The notes under the pieces: generated by a model | The model's database searches: none | What the model was told of the DNA's origin: nothing | What the model saw: only the letters and a program-made list of their open reading frames with translations | Translations under genes and position numbers: made by a program | Part shown: piece by piece, positions 26,052 to 35,284 of the stretch | Position numbering within the stretch: the stretch's first letter is position 1 | Layout of the letters: each line of letters begins with the position of its first letter | Source of the DNA: Acinetobacter pittii ANC 4050 | GTDB lineage: Bacteria; Pseudomonadota; Gammaproteobacteria; Pseudomonadales; Moraxellaceae | Assembly: GCF_000399685.1 (NCBI RefSeq) | Contig: NZ_KB976987.1 | Span: forward strand, 1,114,954 to 1,178,953 | Direction: 5' to 3' | DNA: 64,000 nt

Positions 26052-26083
26052 TATTTATAGAGATGGTTAAAATACTATATCGT

Positions 26084-26875
26084 TTAGATATTTGTTAGAT
26101 TAACAATTTTAATGGCCATATAAATTGCGACAGCAAAAACCATCAAAGCAAAGACTTTTTGCACGATTGCAGACGGAATAAAACGAATAGCTCTGCGTCC
26201 TAATAACATACCAAATGCACATGCGAGTGCAAACGCACTGGTAATGCCTACTGGATAGTGAAAACCCTCTGCAATATGCATCACAATACTCATTCCACTA
26301 ATGAGAAAAATAATCATAAGTGAAGTTGCAACAATGCTATGCATATCCAAATTTGTGACTTTTCTAAGCGCTGGCACAATTACAAAGCCACCACCAACTC
26401 CTAACATTCCAGTTAAAAGCCCAGCAATAATCCCAATACTAGCAAGAACGCTTCCCGTTTTAAAATTCCAGATAAAGCGTCCCGTACTTGGGTTGACCTG
26501 ACACGGCGGGTTATGAAAGTCTGATACTCGGTTACTAATAAGTCGATAGCCCACTGTAAACATGACTAAGCTAAACATTAACATGAGCCACACAGGTGGA
26601 ATCGCATTGGCTATTAAAATGCCGATATGTGCCATAGGGGCACCAATTAAGGCAATCCAGATTGCAGCACGATAACGAACTATCTTTTTAAATAAACCTT
26701 CAATGGTGCCAATGAGTGTAGATAGAGCAACTGCCAACAATCCAATCGGCGCAGCTTGAGCCACACTCCAACCTTGACTGGTCATGAGCGCAGGTACGGC
26801 AAGAATACCGCCACCTGCACCAGTGAGACCCAGTAAAAAACCAATCACAATGCCTTCAACGACAAGTAATAACAT
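26084..26875 (-). CDS. TauE/SafE family sulfite/sulfonate exporter
   Basis: A 263-residue membrane protein with eight predicted helices in two repeats. Each repeat carries the family motif: G-L-T-G-A-G-G-G-I-L-A-V-P near residue 17 and G-M-L-G-V-G-G-G-F-V-I-V-P near 157. In operons with SQR and persulfide dioxygenase it is thought to export sulfite or thiosulfate formed on sulfide oxidation. It is the last gene of the sigma-54 sulfide operon, separated from SQR by 238 bases that hold a structured repeat array. Confidence 0.9.
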   Translation of the reverse strand: MLLLVVEGIVIGFLLGLTGAGGGILAVPALMTSQGWSVAQAAPIGLLAVALSTLIGTIEGLFKKIVRYRAAIWIALIGAPMAHIGILIANAIPPVWLMLMFSLVMFTVGYRLISNRVSDFHNPPCQVNPSTGRFIWNFKTGSVLASIGIIAGLLTGMLGVGGGFVIVPALRKVTNLDMHSIVATSLMIIFLISGMSIVMHIAEGFHYPVGITSAFALACAFGMLLGRRAIRFIPSAIVQKVFALMVFAVAIYMAIKIVNLTNI

Positions 26876-26934
26876 ATCAAAAGCCTAAAATTGCATATAC
26901 ATCGTTTGCAGTAGACTGCTGGTTAATGAGGGAG

Positions 26935-27113
26935 TAAGTTCTCGTCTTCTTGCGAAGCTTCAACCGCTTCTCAGGACAAAGCGTTGCTTTGTTTATCCTC
27001 TTAACTCGAACGTAGTTCTCGTCTTGCGCTCGGGTAAAGATTATTAATCTTTACTTATCCTCTTCCGCTCAAGCACAGCTTTCGCCTTGCGCTCGGACAA
27101 AGCGTTGCTTTGT
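26935..27113 (-). repeat. Three-copy tandem array of structured repeats
   Basis: Three units of about 60-77 bases. Each has a lead segment with C-T-T-G-C-G-C-T-C-G-G wording in units 2 and 3, an inner hairpin, then TTATCCTC or TTACCCTC. The inner hairpins are ACAAAGC-GTT-GCTTTGT at 26976-26992 and again at 27097-27113, and arms GTAAAGATTA/TAATCTTTAC at 27034-27054. A second small hairpin precedes it: GAAC-gta-GTTC in unit 2 and AAGC-aca-GCTT in unit 3. Stems are kept while bases change on both sides. The array begins at the SQR stop codon and lies within the operon. Confidence 0.75.
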
Positions 27114-28769
27114 TTACCCTCGCTCAGGTTTGACCATCCATTCGTGGCCTTTGAGCATGCCTTGCCAATAAATCGGCGGTAAAATCTGTTCTTTTAGCAA
27201 CCATGCTAAACGTGATGGTTTTTGCCCATCGATTACCCATTTCGGAAAACTTGGAAGTAGTTTTCCGCCGTAACCAAACTCAGCTAGAACGATTTTTCCA
27301 CGCTCTACGGTAAGTGGACATGAGCCATAGCCGTTGTACTCGCAGAAATTCTGCTCACCCTTGAGCTGGGCTATAACATTCACAGCAACGATCGGAGCTT
27401 GTGCCCGTGCCGCAGCAGCAGTTTTGGCATTAGGCGCATTCATCACGTCGCCTAAAGCAAAAATATTGGCATGCTGTGTGTGTTGTAAAGTTTGAGGATT
27501 CACACTCACCCAGCCTGCTTCATCAGTAAGAGTACTGGCACGAATAAAGTCTGGGGCTTGTTGCGGTGGAACAACATGCAGCATGTCAAAATCTGTTTCG
27601 ACCAATGCTGCATTTTCATCGTTTACTACCTTAAACCATGCTTTTTTTGCAGGCCCATCTACTTTGACAAGTTGATGGTTAAAGTGCAGTTCAGATCCAT
27701 ATTTTTCGACATATTGCATTAGTGCAGGTACATATTCCTTCACACCAAATAAAACACCGCCGCTGTTATAAAAATGAAGAGAGATGTCTTTAAGTTTGCC
27801 TTGCTTTAACCAGTGATCGGCTGAAAGGTACATTGCTTTTTGAGGAGCACCGGCGCATTTAATTGGCATAGGCGGCTGGGTAAAGATTGCCTTTCCACCG
27901 TTTAGCTCTTGCACCAGTTCCCATGTGTACGGCGCTAAATCATAACGATAGTTAGACGTCACCCCATTTTTACCTAAGGTTTCAACTAAACCTTCAATTC
28001 TATGCCAATTCAGTTTTAAGCCTGGACAGACGACCAGTGCCTTATATTGAATGGGTTGGCATCCTTCCAAAATAACCTGACTATGCTCAGGGTCAAATCC
28101 AGCAACGGCAGCTTTCATCCAGTTAACTTTTGAAGGAATCACACTTGCCATAGAGCGTGCGGTTACTTGTGGTTTAAAAATACCAGCCCCTACCATGGTC
28201 CAGCCGGGTTGATAATAATGAGTATCGGCTGGATCAATAATGACAATATCTAAATGAGGTTCACGAGACAGTAAGCTCGATGCAACAGAAATTCCTGCAG
28301 CCCCAGCACCAACAATCACAACGCTATAACAACGAATAGTGGCTGGTTCATGATCACGTTTTAAAATACGTGGGACTAGGCCTTTTAAGTTAAACCCAAG
28401 CGTATTACCCATTTCTACTAATAGCGCTGTATCTTTTGGGTCAACTTCGGCCAAAGCCCATAAACTAATTGCACGCATACCAGAACGGCAATACGCTAAA
28501 ACAGGTTTTTTGGCATTCTGATAAAGTTGCTTAAACTCGGCAACTTGCTGATCAGTAATTTTTCCACTGGTAACAGGCTGATAAATTACTTTTAGGCCAT
28601 ATTGCTGAGCTGCTTCTTCAATTTCAATTATATTGGGTTGGTCTGCACCTTCTCCATCTGGTCGGTTACATATCAGAGTTTTTACTCCCTGATCTGCAAT
28701 TTTTGCGACCTCATCGACAGTGATTTGACCAGCAACATAAAAATCTTGATTAAATTGTTTAAGTTCCAT
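27114..28769 (-). CDS. Fusion of phosphatase/rhodanese-like DUF442 domain to sulfide:quinone oxidoreductase
   Basis: 551 residues in two domains. Residues 1-135 form a DUF442 (TIGR01244) domain with the loop C94-R-S-G-M-R99, a C-x4-R cradle like that of rhodaneses and tyrosine phosphatases. Residues about 147-551 form a flavoprotein of the SQR type with the FAD loop V-G-A-G-A-A-G (153-159), C-P-G near 248 and a conserved cysteine at 305. SQR oxidises sulfide to a persulfide and passes electrons to quinone; the fused domain probably handles the sulfane sulfur. It lies 12 bases after the persulfide dioxygenase gene. Its last codons run into the repeat array. Confidence 0.9.
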   Translation of the reverse strand: MELKQFNQDFYVAGQITVDEVAKIADQGVKTLICNRPDGEGADQPNIIEIEEAAQQYGLKVIYQPVTSGKITDQQVAEFKQLYQNAKKPVLAYCRSGMRAISLWALAEVDPKDTALLVEMGNTLGFNLKGLVPRILKRDHEPATIRCYSVVIVGAGAAGISVASSLLSREPHLDIVIIDPADTHYYQPGWTMVGAGIFKPQVTARSMASVIPSKVNWMKAAVAGFDPEHSQVILEGCQPIQYKALVVCPGLKLNWHRIEGLVETLGKNGVTSNYRYDLAPYTWELVQELNGGKAIFTQPPMPIKCAGAPQKAMYLSADHWLKQGKLKDISLHFYNSGGVLFGVKEYVPALMQYVEKYGSELHFNHQLVKVDGPAKKAWFKVVNDENAALVETDFDMLHVVPPQQAPDFIRASTLTDEAGWVSVNPQTLQHTQHANIFALGDVMNAPNAKTAAAARAQAPIVAVNVIAQLKGEQNFCEYNGYGSCPLTVERGKIVLAEFGYGGKLLPSFPKWVIDGQKPSRLAWLLKEQILPPIYWQGMLKGHEWMVKPERG

Positions 28770-28781
28770 ATTGCCACCTTA

Positions 28782-29477
28782 TTATGATTGTGAAGTTGAA
28801 CCACAGGCCTGATTAGCAGGTAGTGCTTTATCGATTTGTTTTGGATATGGCAGATTTAAGTTATTCATTAATTTAATAAAATCTTCGCGCGAGCGATTCT
28901 GTCCTAGGCGTGAGTTATTTAAGCGTTCATAACCAATCGTTGAAGATAGACGACCTTTATAATCGTGTCCCGGATACACAATAGTGTCGTCAGGTAGGCT
29001 GAAAAGTTGTTTATGTATACTGTCATAAAGTGTGCCTGCATTACCTTGCTGGAAATCGGTTCGACCGCAACCATCAATTAATAATGCATCGCCCGTGAAA
29101 ACCATGTTTTCAACTAAATAACTCGTACACGCATTGGTATGACCTGGTGTATAACGCGCTTCAATACTGAGGTTGCCGAATTTAAGCATGCATCCATTTG
29201 TAATTAAAATATCTCCACAACTTACATCTGAGTTTCGGTGTAAAACCGATTTGCAATGGAAACGTTCACGAAGTAAATTTGCAGCAGTAATATGGTCTGC
29301 ATGAACATGTGTATCTAATGTATAGATGAGTGTAAATTGATGCTGCTCTAATTCTTTTACATAAATCTCTATATCTGAAGCGACTGGATCAATTAAAACA
29401 GCCTCTCGTGTTTCTTCACACCCAAGCATATATGTATAAGTCGAACTTTCCTGCTCAAAAAACTGCTTAAAGAACAT
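28782..29477 (-). CDS. MBL-fold persulfide dioxygenase (ETHE1/Blh-like)
   Basis: A 231-residue metallo-beta-lactamase-fold protein with T-H-V-H-A-D-H (56-62), P-G-H-T (about 114-117), F-T-G-D-A and P-G-H-D. It is the first gene of the sulfide operon. ETHE1-type enzymes use an iron bound by two histidines and an aspartate to oxidise glutathione persulfide to sulfite. The T-H-V-H-A-D-H-I-T-A-A and C-G-R-T-D-F-Q segments are characteristic of that branch rather than of glyoxalase II. Transcription is predicted from the sigma-54 promoter 37-54 bases upstream. Confidence 0.9.
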   Translation of the reverse strand: MFFKQFFEQESSTYTYMLGCEETREAVLIDPVASDIEIYVKELEQHQFTLIYTLDTHVHADHITAANLLRERFHCKSVLHRNSDVSCGDILITNGCMLKFGNLSIEARYTPGHTNACTSYLVENMVFTGDALLIDGCGRTDFQQGNAGTLYDSIHKQLFSLPDDTIVYPGHDYKGRLSSTIGYERLNNSRLGQNRSREDFIKLMNNLNLPYPKQIDKALPANQACGSTSQS

Positions 29478-29513
29478 GATTTATACCTTAATAATTTATT
29501 TCTTTCCTATATT

Positions 29514-29531
29514 TTGCAAATAAGGTGCCAA
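29514..29531 (-). promoter_or_regulatory. Sigma-54 (-24/-12) promoter of the sulfide operon
   Basis: On the minus strand TTGGCACCTTATTTGCAA matches the RpoN consensus TGGCAC-N5-TTGCA, with GG and GC separated by exactly 10 bases. It precedes the MBL gene and faces a divergent sigma-54 activator gene. Confidence 0.88.
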
Positions 29532-29621
29532 TTATTTAAAATTTAATAATAAATATAAAAATCAAATTGTTAAGTTAATTAATAAAATTAAGATAAGAAA
29601 ATGAACTGAGCTTGATGTTCC

Positions 29622-29662
29622 CTTGAAACTCAAGTATGTTTCAATGAAACGATTGTGAAACA
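29622..29662. promoter_or_regulatory. Candidate upstream activating sites
   Basis: CTTGAAACTCAAG (29622-29634) and GTTTCAATGAAAC (29638-29650) are inverted repeats, followed by TTGTGAAACACA (29653-29664 region). All share TGAAAC. They lie about 95-135 bases upstream of the -24 element, a normal place for an enhancer of a sigma-54 activator, and immediately before the activator's own start codon. Confidence 0.55.
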
Positions 29663-29668
29663 CATGAA

Positions 29669-30940
29669 ATGGCAAAGTTAAATTTTGAGTCAGAACAAGA
29701 TTTTTATATATTATTTGAGCAACTTAAGGCTTTATTTCCAAATGCGAGTCTGTTTTTAGCAGACACAACGACTCACGCAATTCACTATAAATTTAATACA
29801 GACGATATTTCTGTTGAGAGTATGGCAGCGCTTACTCAAGATCATCACAATCAATATCTTGAGATCAATACTCCTAAAATAAGAAAGCGATTTATCTATC
29901 AAGAACATGATATTTATATTGCCGAGCATCATATTATTGGCAAGTTACATATTTTACAGCCAGTTGGCACAGAAAATGATATTGCTGGTCAATCAACGCT
30001 AACAAAACAATTGCAAGACTTGGCTAAAGTTTTCAATAGTTGCTCACCAGAAATGGCTCGTATGTTTTCAATCATTCAAAGAGTAGCAATTACAGAGTTT
30101 CCAGTGCTGGTCCGCGGTGAATCTGGTAGTGGTAAAGAACTGGTGGCAAAAGCAATTCATGATTATAGCCAGCGTAAAAATAAGATTTTTGTAGCGATTA
30201 ACTGTGCTGCGCTCAATGCCAATATTTTAGAAAGTGAACTTTTTGGACACGTGAAAGGCGCTTTTACAGGAGCAATTCGTGACCATAAAGGCGTGTTTGA
30301 ACGTGCCGCTGGTGGGACTCTTTTTCTGGATGAAATTGCAGAGATTCCTTTAGAGCTTCAAGCTAAATTATTACGGGTGTTAGAAACAGGTGAATTCACC
30401 CCTGTAGGTGGTGAAAAACCGATTCAAGCCAATGTCCGAATTATCACTGCAACACATAAAGCTTTACGCGAAGAAGCTAAGGCTGGGCGTTTCCGTCACG
30501 ATTTGCTTTACCGCTTGCGTGTGATACCAATTTTTATACCACCACTCAGAGAGCGAAAAGTCGATATTCCTCTTATTGTCGATCAGATTTTAAAAGAGAG
30601 CTCAACTCAACTCGACACAATGCCTCGTCATGTCAATCAAAAAGCCATGCAGATTTTATTGAACTATGACTGGCCCGGGAATGTTCGTGAACTTAAAAAC
30701 ACCCTGCTTTATGCTTTAACCATGGCAAATGGTAAGGATGAAATTGAAGTCGAAGACTTACCAAATGAACTCTTAAATGCTGAAGATTACGTTAAATTGC
30801 CTGAGACAAATACAGAACTTACCCCTGAAAATGTACAAGCAGCTTTAGAAAAATATAACCACAATCTGAATATGGTGGCGAATATTTTTGGAATTAGCCG
30901 TACCACGCTTTGGCGATACAGACAAAAGCATAAGCTTTAG
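29669..30940 (+). CDS. fisR: Sigma-54-dependent activator of the sulfide operon (FisR-type)
   Basis: 423 residues: an N-terminal sensor region (1-120), an AAA+ domain (about 125-360) with Walker A G-E-S-G-S-G-K-E (150-157), the sigma-54 contact loop G-A-F-T-G-A (197-202) and D-E-I, and a C-terminal Fis-type helix-turn-helix (about 385-423). It is divergent from the persulfide dioxygenase/SQR/TauE operon and the RpoN promoter, as for FisR regulators that respond to persulfides. Only one cysteine (C125) lies in or near the sensor region. The ribosome binding site is weak. Confidence 0.85.
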   Translation: MAKLNFESEQDFYILFEQLKALFPNASLFLADTTTHAIHYKFNTDDISVESMAALTQDHHNQYLEINTPKIRKRFIYQEHDIYIAEHHIIGKLHILQPVGTENDIAGQSTLTKQLQDLAKVFNSCSPEMARMFSIIQRVAITEFPVLVRGESGSGKELVAKAIHDYSQRKNKIFVAINCAALNANILESELFGHVKGAFTGAIRDHKGVFERAAGGTLFLDEIAEIPLELQAKLLRVLETGEFTPVGGEKPIQANVRIITATHKALREEAKAGRFRHDLLYRLRVIPIFIPPLRERKVDIPLIVDQILKESSTQLDTMPRHVNQKAMQILLNYDWPGNVRELKNTLLYALTMANGKDEIEVEDLPNELLNAEDYVKLPETNTELTPENVQAALEKYNHNLNMVANIFGISRTTLWRYRQKHKL

Positions 30941-31009
30941 CTAGGTATTTATCTCGTCTAAGGCGTATCATACTGCACTTGGTTAGGTTCGTTAGTTCAA
31001 AGGCTTTAT

Positions 31010-31921
31010 ATGATTGTTCGTGATAAAAGCAATGTATTTAAATTATTATTTGCTTGGAAAGGAACAATTTTGCCGAAGGTTTTGCCTGCACTGAGTTTTG
31101 TTGTACTTATTTCAGCCTGTGTGGTCTGGCTCTCTTATTATCATTGGATTCAAATTCCTACCGTACCCGCGATTGGATTTACAATATTTGGTGTGATTCT
31201 TTCGATTTGTACAGGTTTTAGAAATAACGCATGTTATGACCGATGGTGGGAAGGCCGCAAACTTTGGGGTGCTTTAATTGCCAATGCCAGACATATTGTT
31301 AGAGATAGTCATGTTCTATCTAATGAACAACGTGAACATTTAATCCATCAGGTCTTAATTTTTAGTAATTTATTGCGTGATCGACTGCGTCAACAAACAG
31401 TCGAACCCACAAAATTTCTTGAACATGCTTATTTAAATAATTCTTCACTTAATTATTTAAATGAACATATTAATGCCCCTCAGTTTGTACTTGAAAATAT
31501 TCAAAAAGATTTAGTTAAAATACTCAAAGATGGTGAAATTAGTGACATTATCTATAGCACTTTAAATCGACATATTGTTGAGTTAGGCAATATCCAAGCA
31601 GGTTGTGACCGTATTGCTGGGACACCTTTACCCTATTCATATTCAGTACTTTTGCACCGTGCCGTTTACTGCTTCTGTTTCATATTACCATTTAGCCTTG
31701 AAGCAGCTTTGGGCATCTGGACACCACTTATTGTCGGCTTAATCGCTTATATGTTTTTAGGTTTAGATGCCTTAAGTGCTCAAATTGAAGAACCTTTCGG
31801 TTTGCAAGAAAATGATTTACCGCTCGATTCAATTGTACGCTTGATTGAACGAGAGTCTCTAAGCTCTTTAGGGCAGCCATTACCGCCTATTATTGAAGCC
31901 CAAGACAACAATTTACTTTAA
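31010..31921 (+). CDS. Bestrophin family (UPF0187) membrane protein
   Basis: A 303-residue protein with the bestrophin layout: two N-terminal helices, then F-R-N-N-x-x-Y-D-R-W-W-E-G-R-K-x-W-G (about residues 70-87), a cytoplasmic helical region, and two further helices with P-x-S-L-E-A near residue 224. Bacterial bestrophins form pentameric ion channels, some selective for sodium. It follows the sigma-54 activator gene by 69 bases and has AAAGG before its ATG. A link to sulfide metabolism is not evident. Confidence 0.88.
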   Translation: MIVRDKSNVFKLLFAWKGTILPKVLPALSFVVLISACVVWLSYYHWIQIPTVPAIGFTIFGVILSICTGFRNNACYDRWWEGRKLWGALIANARHIVRDSHVLSNEQREHLIHQVLIFSNLLRDRLRQQTVEPTKFLEHAYLNNSSLNYLNEHINAPQFVLENIQKDLVKILKDGEISDIIYSTLNRHIVELGNIQAGCDRIAGTPLPYSYSVLLHRAVYCFCFILPFSLEAALGIWTPLIVGLIAYMFLGLDALSAQIEEPFGLQENDLPLDSIVRLIERESLSSLGQPLPPIIEAQDNNLL

Positions 31922-31951
31922 TAAAAAAAGAGCGAATCATCGCTCTTTTTT
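31922..31951. terminator. Bidirectional terminator
   Basis: AAAAAAAGAGCGA / TCGCTCTTTTTTT hairpin with a 4-base loop between the convergent bestrophin and butanediol dehydrogenase genes. Confidence 0.93.
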
Positions 31952-31970
31952 TATAGGTTTAAGTATCTAT

Positions 31971-33029
31971 TTAGGGCTGTACGATAATCTTAACGGCTGA
32001 CTCATTGTTATGAATTAAGGTTTCAAAACCTTGTGAAATCAAATCATCAAGTTGAATACGCTGGGTAATAAAAGGTTCAAGATTTATTTTACCTTCTTCG
32101 ACCAGTTTAATCGTTTCTTGATGGTCATTCACATAGGCAATCGTACCGCGTACATCAAGCTCTTTCATCACCACACTATGTACATTAATTGATGCCGGAT
32201 GGCTCCAAATCGAAACAATAACGATAACGCCTGTTGGTTTGACTGCTGCAACCAAAGTATCTAAAACTTTGTTAACGCTACTACATTCAAATGCGATATC
32301 GACGCCATCGCCATTAGTAATTTTCATGACCTCAGAAACAACATCAACTTCTGAAGGGTCTAAAATATAATCTGCAACTCCCGACTCTTTGGCCTTTTCT
32401 TTACGTTTTGCACTTAGCTCGGTAATGATGACCTTAATACCTTTCGCTTTTAAAATTGCTGAAAGCAACAAACCTATTGGGCCCGCACCACCTACCAGTG
32501 CAATATCACCAGCCTTTGCACCACTACGCACATAGGCATGATGACCCACTGATAACGGTTCAATTAAGGCCGCCTGATCTAATGGAATTTTATTGGAAAT
32601 TGGATGCACCCAACGGCGTTTAACCGCAATTTTTTCGGATAAACCACCACCACGCCCACCTAAACCAATAAAGTTCATATTTTTGGAAAGATGATAATTA
32701 TCGCCCGGTCCAGTCGGCACATCATCGGCCACAATATAAGGCTCTACTACGACATGTTGACCAATTTCAATGTCATCAACACCTTCACCAACGGCATAGA
32801 CCACACCTGAAAACTCATGTCCCATGGTAATCGGTGCTGATTCGCCTGAAATAGGATGCGGATGTCCACACGGTGGAATAAAAATCGGCCCTTCCATAAA
32901 CTCATGTAAATCTGTACCACAAATTCCACACCAAGCCACCTGAATACCTACAGTGCCGGGTGTGACTTCTGGTTCAGGGATATCTTCAATGCGAATATCG
33001 CCTCTGTCATAAAAACGCGCTGCTTTCAT
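31971..33029 (-). CDS. bdh: 2,3-butanediol dehydrogenase (zinc alcohol dehydrogenase family)
   Basis: Interconverts 2,3-butanediol and acetoin with NAD. 352 residues from the ATG at 33029, which has AGGGAG upstream; an in-frame GTG at 33044 overlaps that ribosome binding site. It shows the medium-chain dehydrogenase features C-G-I-C-G-T-D-L-H-E (zinc ligand), G-H-E-F-S-G, and the nucleotide loop V-G-G-A-G-P-I-G-L. It is the last gene of the aco operon, 29 bases after budC, and ends at a shared terminator. Confidence 0.9.
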   Translation of the reverse strand: MKAARFYDRGDIRIEDIPEPEVTPGTVGIQVAWCGICGTDLHEFMEGPIFIPPCGHPHPISGESAPITMGHEFSGVVYAVGEGVDDIEIGQHVVVEPYIVADDVPTGPGDNYHLSKNMNFIGLGGRGGGLSEKIAVKRRWVHPISNKIPLDQAALIEPLSVGHHAYVRSGAKAGDIALVGGAGPIGLLLSAILKAKGIKVIITELSAKRKEKAKESGVADYILDPSEVDVVSEVMKITNGDGVDIAFECSSVNKVLDTLVAAVKPTGVIVIVSIWSHPASINVHSVVMKELDVRGTIAYVNDHQETIKLVEEGKINLEPFITQRIQLDDLISQGFETLIHNNESAVKIIVQP

Positions 33030-33058
33030 TATTATCTCCCTCACATCAGGATGTTGTT

Positions 33059-33844
33059 TTAGCGATAGACAATGCCGCCGTCCGTTAAAATGGATTGACC
33101 CGTAATATAGTCCGAATCTTCGCTCGCCAGAAAAGCAACTAAAGCGGCTACATCATCTGGTGTTTGGGCTCTACCTAAGGCAATACCTTCCACATATTTT
33201 TTATAAGTTTCACCAATTGCAGCACCCGTAATTTCAGCAAAACGTTTATCGATTTCAACCCACATGTCCGTTCCGACAATTCCGGGGCAATATCCATTTA
33301 CCGTAATACCGTGACTGGCATATTCTTTTGCCGCGGCTTGGGTAAGTGCTCGTACCGCAAATTTGGTTGCTGAGTAAATACCGAGTAAAGCAAACCCATC
33401 ATGGCCCGCAATTGAGCAGGCATTAATGACTTTACCTTTATGTTGGCGTTGCTTAAATTTTGCAGCAGCAGCCTGTATTCCCCACAGCACTCCACCAATA
33501 TTAATATCAACAATTTTTTGAAATTCATCAGGTGTGATATCCGCAATCGCTTGAACTTGTGCAATTCCAGCATTATTAATCATGACATCAAATCCACCAA
33601 GGGCCTGCTCAGCATGATTTATAGCAGCGTACACTTGCTCACGGTCACTGACATCAGCAATAAATGTGCTCGCATTTATACCTAAAGCCTGAATTTCCTG
33701 CTGCACATCATTCAATCGATCTTGTTTCATATCAACTAATGCAATATGTGCCCCTTCTTGCGCCAAGCGCAGGGCAATCCCACGGCCAATGCCTTGAGCT
33801 GCCCCTGTGACTAAAGCGACCTTATTTTTTAATCCCTTAACCAT
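33059..33844 (-). CDS. budC: Acetoin (diacetyl) reductase, meso-2,3-butanediol dehydrogenase, SDR family
   Basis: 261 residues from the ATG at 33844, six bases after AGGAG; the upstream in-frame TTG is not needed. It has the T-G-A-A-Q-G-I-G nucleotide loop (13-20), N-N-A-G (90-93), S144, Y157-x3-K161, and the [12 protein letters not shown] segment typical of acetoin reductases. It reduces diacetyl or acetoin, or works in reverse on 2,3-butanediol. With bdh it feeds butanediol stereoisomers into the acetoin dehydrogenase complex encoded upstream in the operon. Confidence 0.9.
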   Translation of the reverse strand: MVKGLKNKVALVTGAAQGIGRGIALRLAQEGAHIALVDMKQDRLNDVQQEIQALGINASTFIADVSDREQVYAAINHAEQALGGFDVMINNAGIAQVQAIADITPDEFQKIVDINIGGVLWGIQAAAAKFKQRQHKGKVINACSIAGHDGFALLGIYSATKFAVRALTQAAAKEYASHGITVNGYCPGIVGTDMWVEIDKRFAEITGAAIGETYKKYVEGIALGRAQTPDDVAALVAFLASEDSDYITGQSILTDGGIVYR

Positions 33845-33870
33845 GTTCAACTCCTGTAAATGCAGAATTT

Positions 33871-35274
33871 CTACATATGAATCGCTCGTTGCATTGAAGC
33901 CAGAATGGACTCATGCATGGCTTCTGATAATGTTGGATGCGGGAAAATCACTTGAGCTAAGCTTTCATCAGTTGCTTCTAGATATTTCGCAATGGCAAAG
34001 CCTTGAATGTGTTCAGTCACTTCATGGCCTACCATATGTGCACCAAGTAGTTCGCCCGTTTCTGCATGAATGATTGTTTTAACGAAACCTGACGCATCTC
34101 CAATTGCCAAAGCTTTGCCATTCGCAGTTAAAGAAAACTTGCCGGTTCGTATAGGCAAATTCTTAGCTTTTGCTGCATTTTCAGTTAAACCAATACTCGA
34201 CACTTGTGGATGCGTAAAAATACAACCCGGTATCTGGCTACGATCGAGTGAATGGACGTTTGCTACACCAGCAATTTTCTCGACACATATCATGGCTTCA
34301 TGGCTTGCTTTGTGGGCAAGACACGGTGCTCCAGCCACATCACCAATCGCATAAAGCCCTGCTACATTGGTTTTACAATAGTCATCAATTGCCACAAAAC
34401 CTTGTGGATTGAGTTCCACACCTAAACGTTCTAGCCCTAGCTCCGTAGTATTAGGCTGTACACCAATTGCCGAAAGTACACGGTCAAAAACAAGCGTTTG
34501 AACATCATTTGCCGTTTCAACCACACAGTGAACTTGACCATTTTCAATTTGAATGCTTTGAACAACAGCATCGGTTAAGACTTTCATACCTTTTTGTTCA
34601 AATTGTTTTCTGACAAATTGAGCAATTTCTGCATCTTCAGTTGGTAAAATCTGCTTGGCTAAATCAATAAGCGTGACCTGACAACCTAAGTCTTGATAAA
34701 GACTAGCAAACTCGCTACCAATTGCACCCGAACCCACAACCAGTAAGCTTTTTGGTAACTGCTCTGGTACAAGCGCTTCTTTATAGCTCCACACGTACGT
34801 TCCATCGACAGGAAGCTGAGGAACATGTCGAGCTTTAGCTCCAGTTGCCAAAATGATATGGGGTGCACTCAAAGCCTGACTTTTACCTTGAGCATCGGTC
34901 ACTTCAATTTTTTCTTTCGCCATCAGCTGAGCACGACCATTAAACACAGTCACCTGATTCTTTTTAAGTAAGTAATCAATGCCTTGTACTAACTGAGCTG
35001 ACACTTGACGGCTATGTTGCACAAGCTTTTGAATATCAAAATCGAGTTGAGAAACTTGAAAACCAAACTGTCCGGCATGTTTAAACTGAGTTGCAAGCTC
35101 TGCCCCTGCAAGCAAAGCTTTAGTTGGAATACAGCCCCAGTTTAGGCAAATTCCGCCTAAATGTTGTTCTTCTACAATTGCGGTTTTTAACCCGAGCTGG
35201 GCTGCACGAATTGCAGCCACATACCCACCCGGTCCCGCGCCAATCACAATTAAATCAAATTGAGCTTCTGACAT
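33871..35274 (-). CDS. acoL: Dihydrolipoyl dehydrogenase (E3) of the acetoin dehydrogenase complex
   Basis: 467 residues. FAD loop G-A-G-P-G-G-Y (12-18), redox-active disulfide C43-x4-C48 in [14 protein letters not shown] loop G-S-G-A-I-G-S-E-F, and a C-terminal H-P-H-P-T-L-S-E with the catalytic histidine-glutamate pair. It reoxidises dihydrolipoamide on AcoC. GGAGA precedes the ATG. It lies 10 bases after acoC and 26 bases before budC. Confidence 0.92.
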   Translation of the reverse strand: MSEAQFDLIVIGAGPGGYVAAIRAAQLGLKTAIVEEQHLGGICLNWGCIPTKALLAGAELATQFKHAGQFGFQVSQLDFDIQKLVQHSRQVSAQLVQGIDYLLKKNQVTVFNGRAQLMAKEKIEVTDAQGKSQALSAPHIILATGAKARHVPQLPVDGTYVWSYKEALVPEQLPKSLLVVGSGAIGSEFASLYQDLGCQVTLIDLAKQILPTEDAEIAQFVRKQFEQKGMKVLTDAVVQSIQIENGQVHCVVETANDVQTLVFDRVLSAIGVQPNTTELGLERLGVELNPQGFVAIDDYCKTNVAGLYAIGDVAGAPCLAHKASHEAMICVEKIAGVANVHSLDRSQIPGCIFTHPQVSSIGLTENAAKAKNLPIRTGKFSLTANGKALAIGDASGFVKTIIHAETGELLGAHMVGHEVTEHIQGFAIAKYLEATDESLAQVIFPHPTLSEAMHESILASMQRAIHM

Positions 35275-35284
35275 GCGGGTTCTC

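Noticed and set aside
26935..27113. CRISPR array
   Set aside because: Repeats are degenerate, there are only three, spacing is uneven, inner hairpins fill the units, and no cas genes are present.
33298..33573. 91-codon minus-strand ORF inside budC
   Set aside because: Out-of-frame shadow of the acetoin reductase gene with no independent signals.
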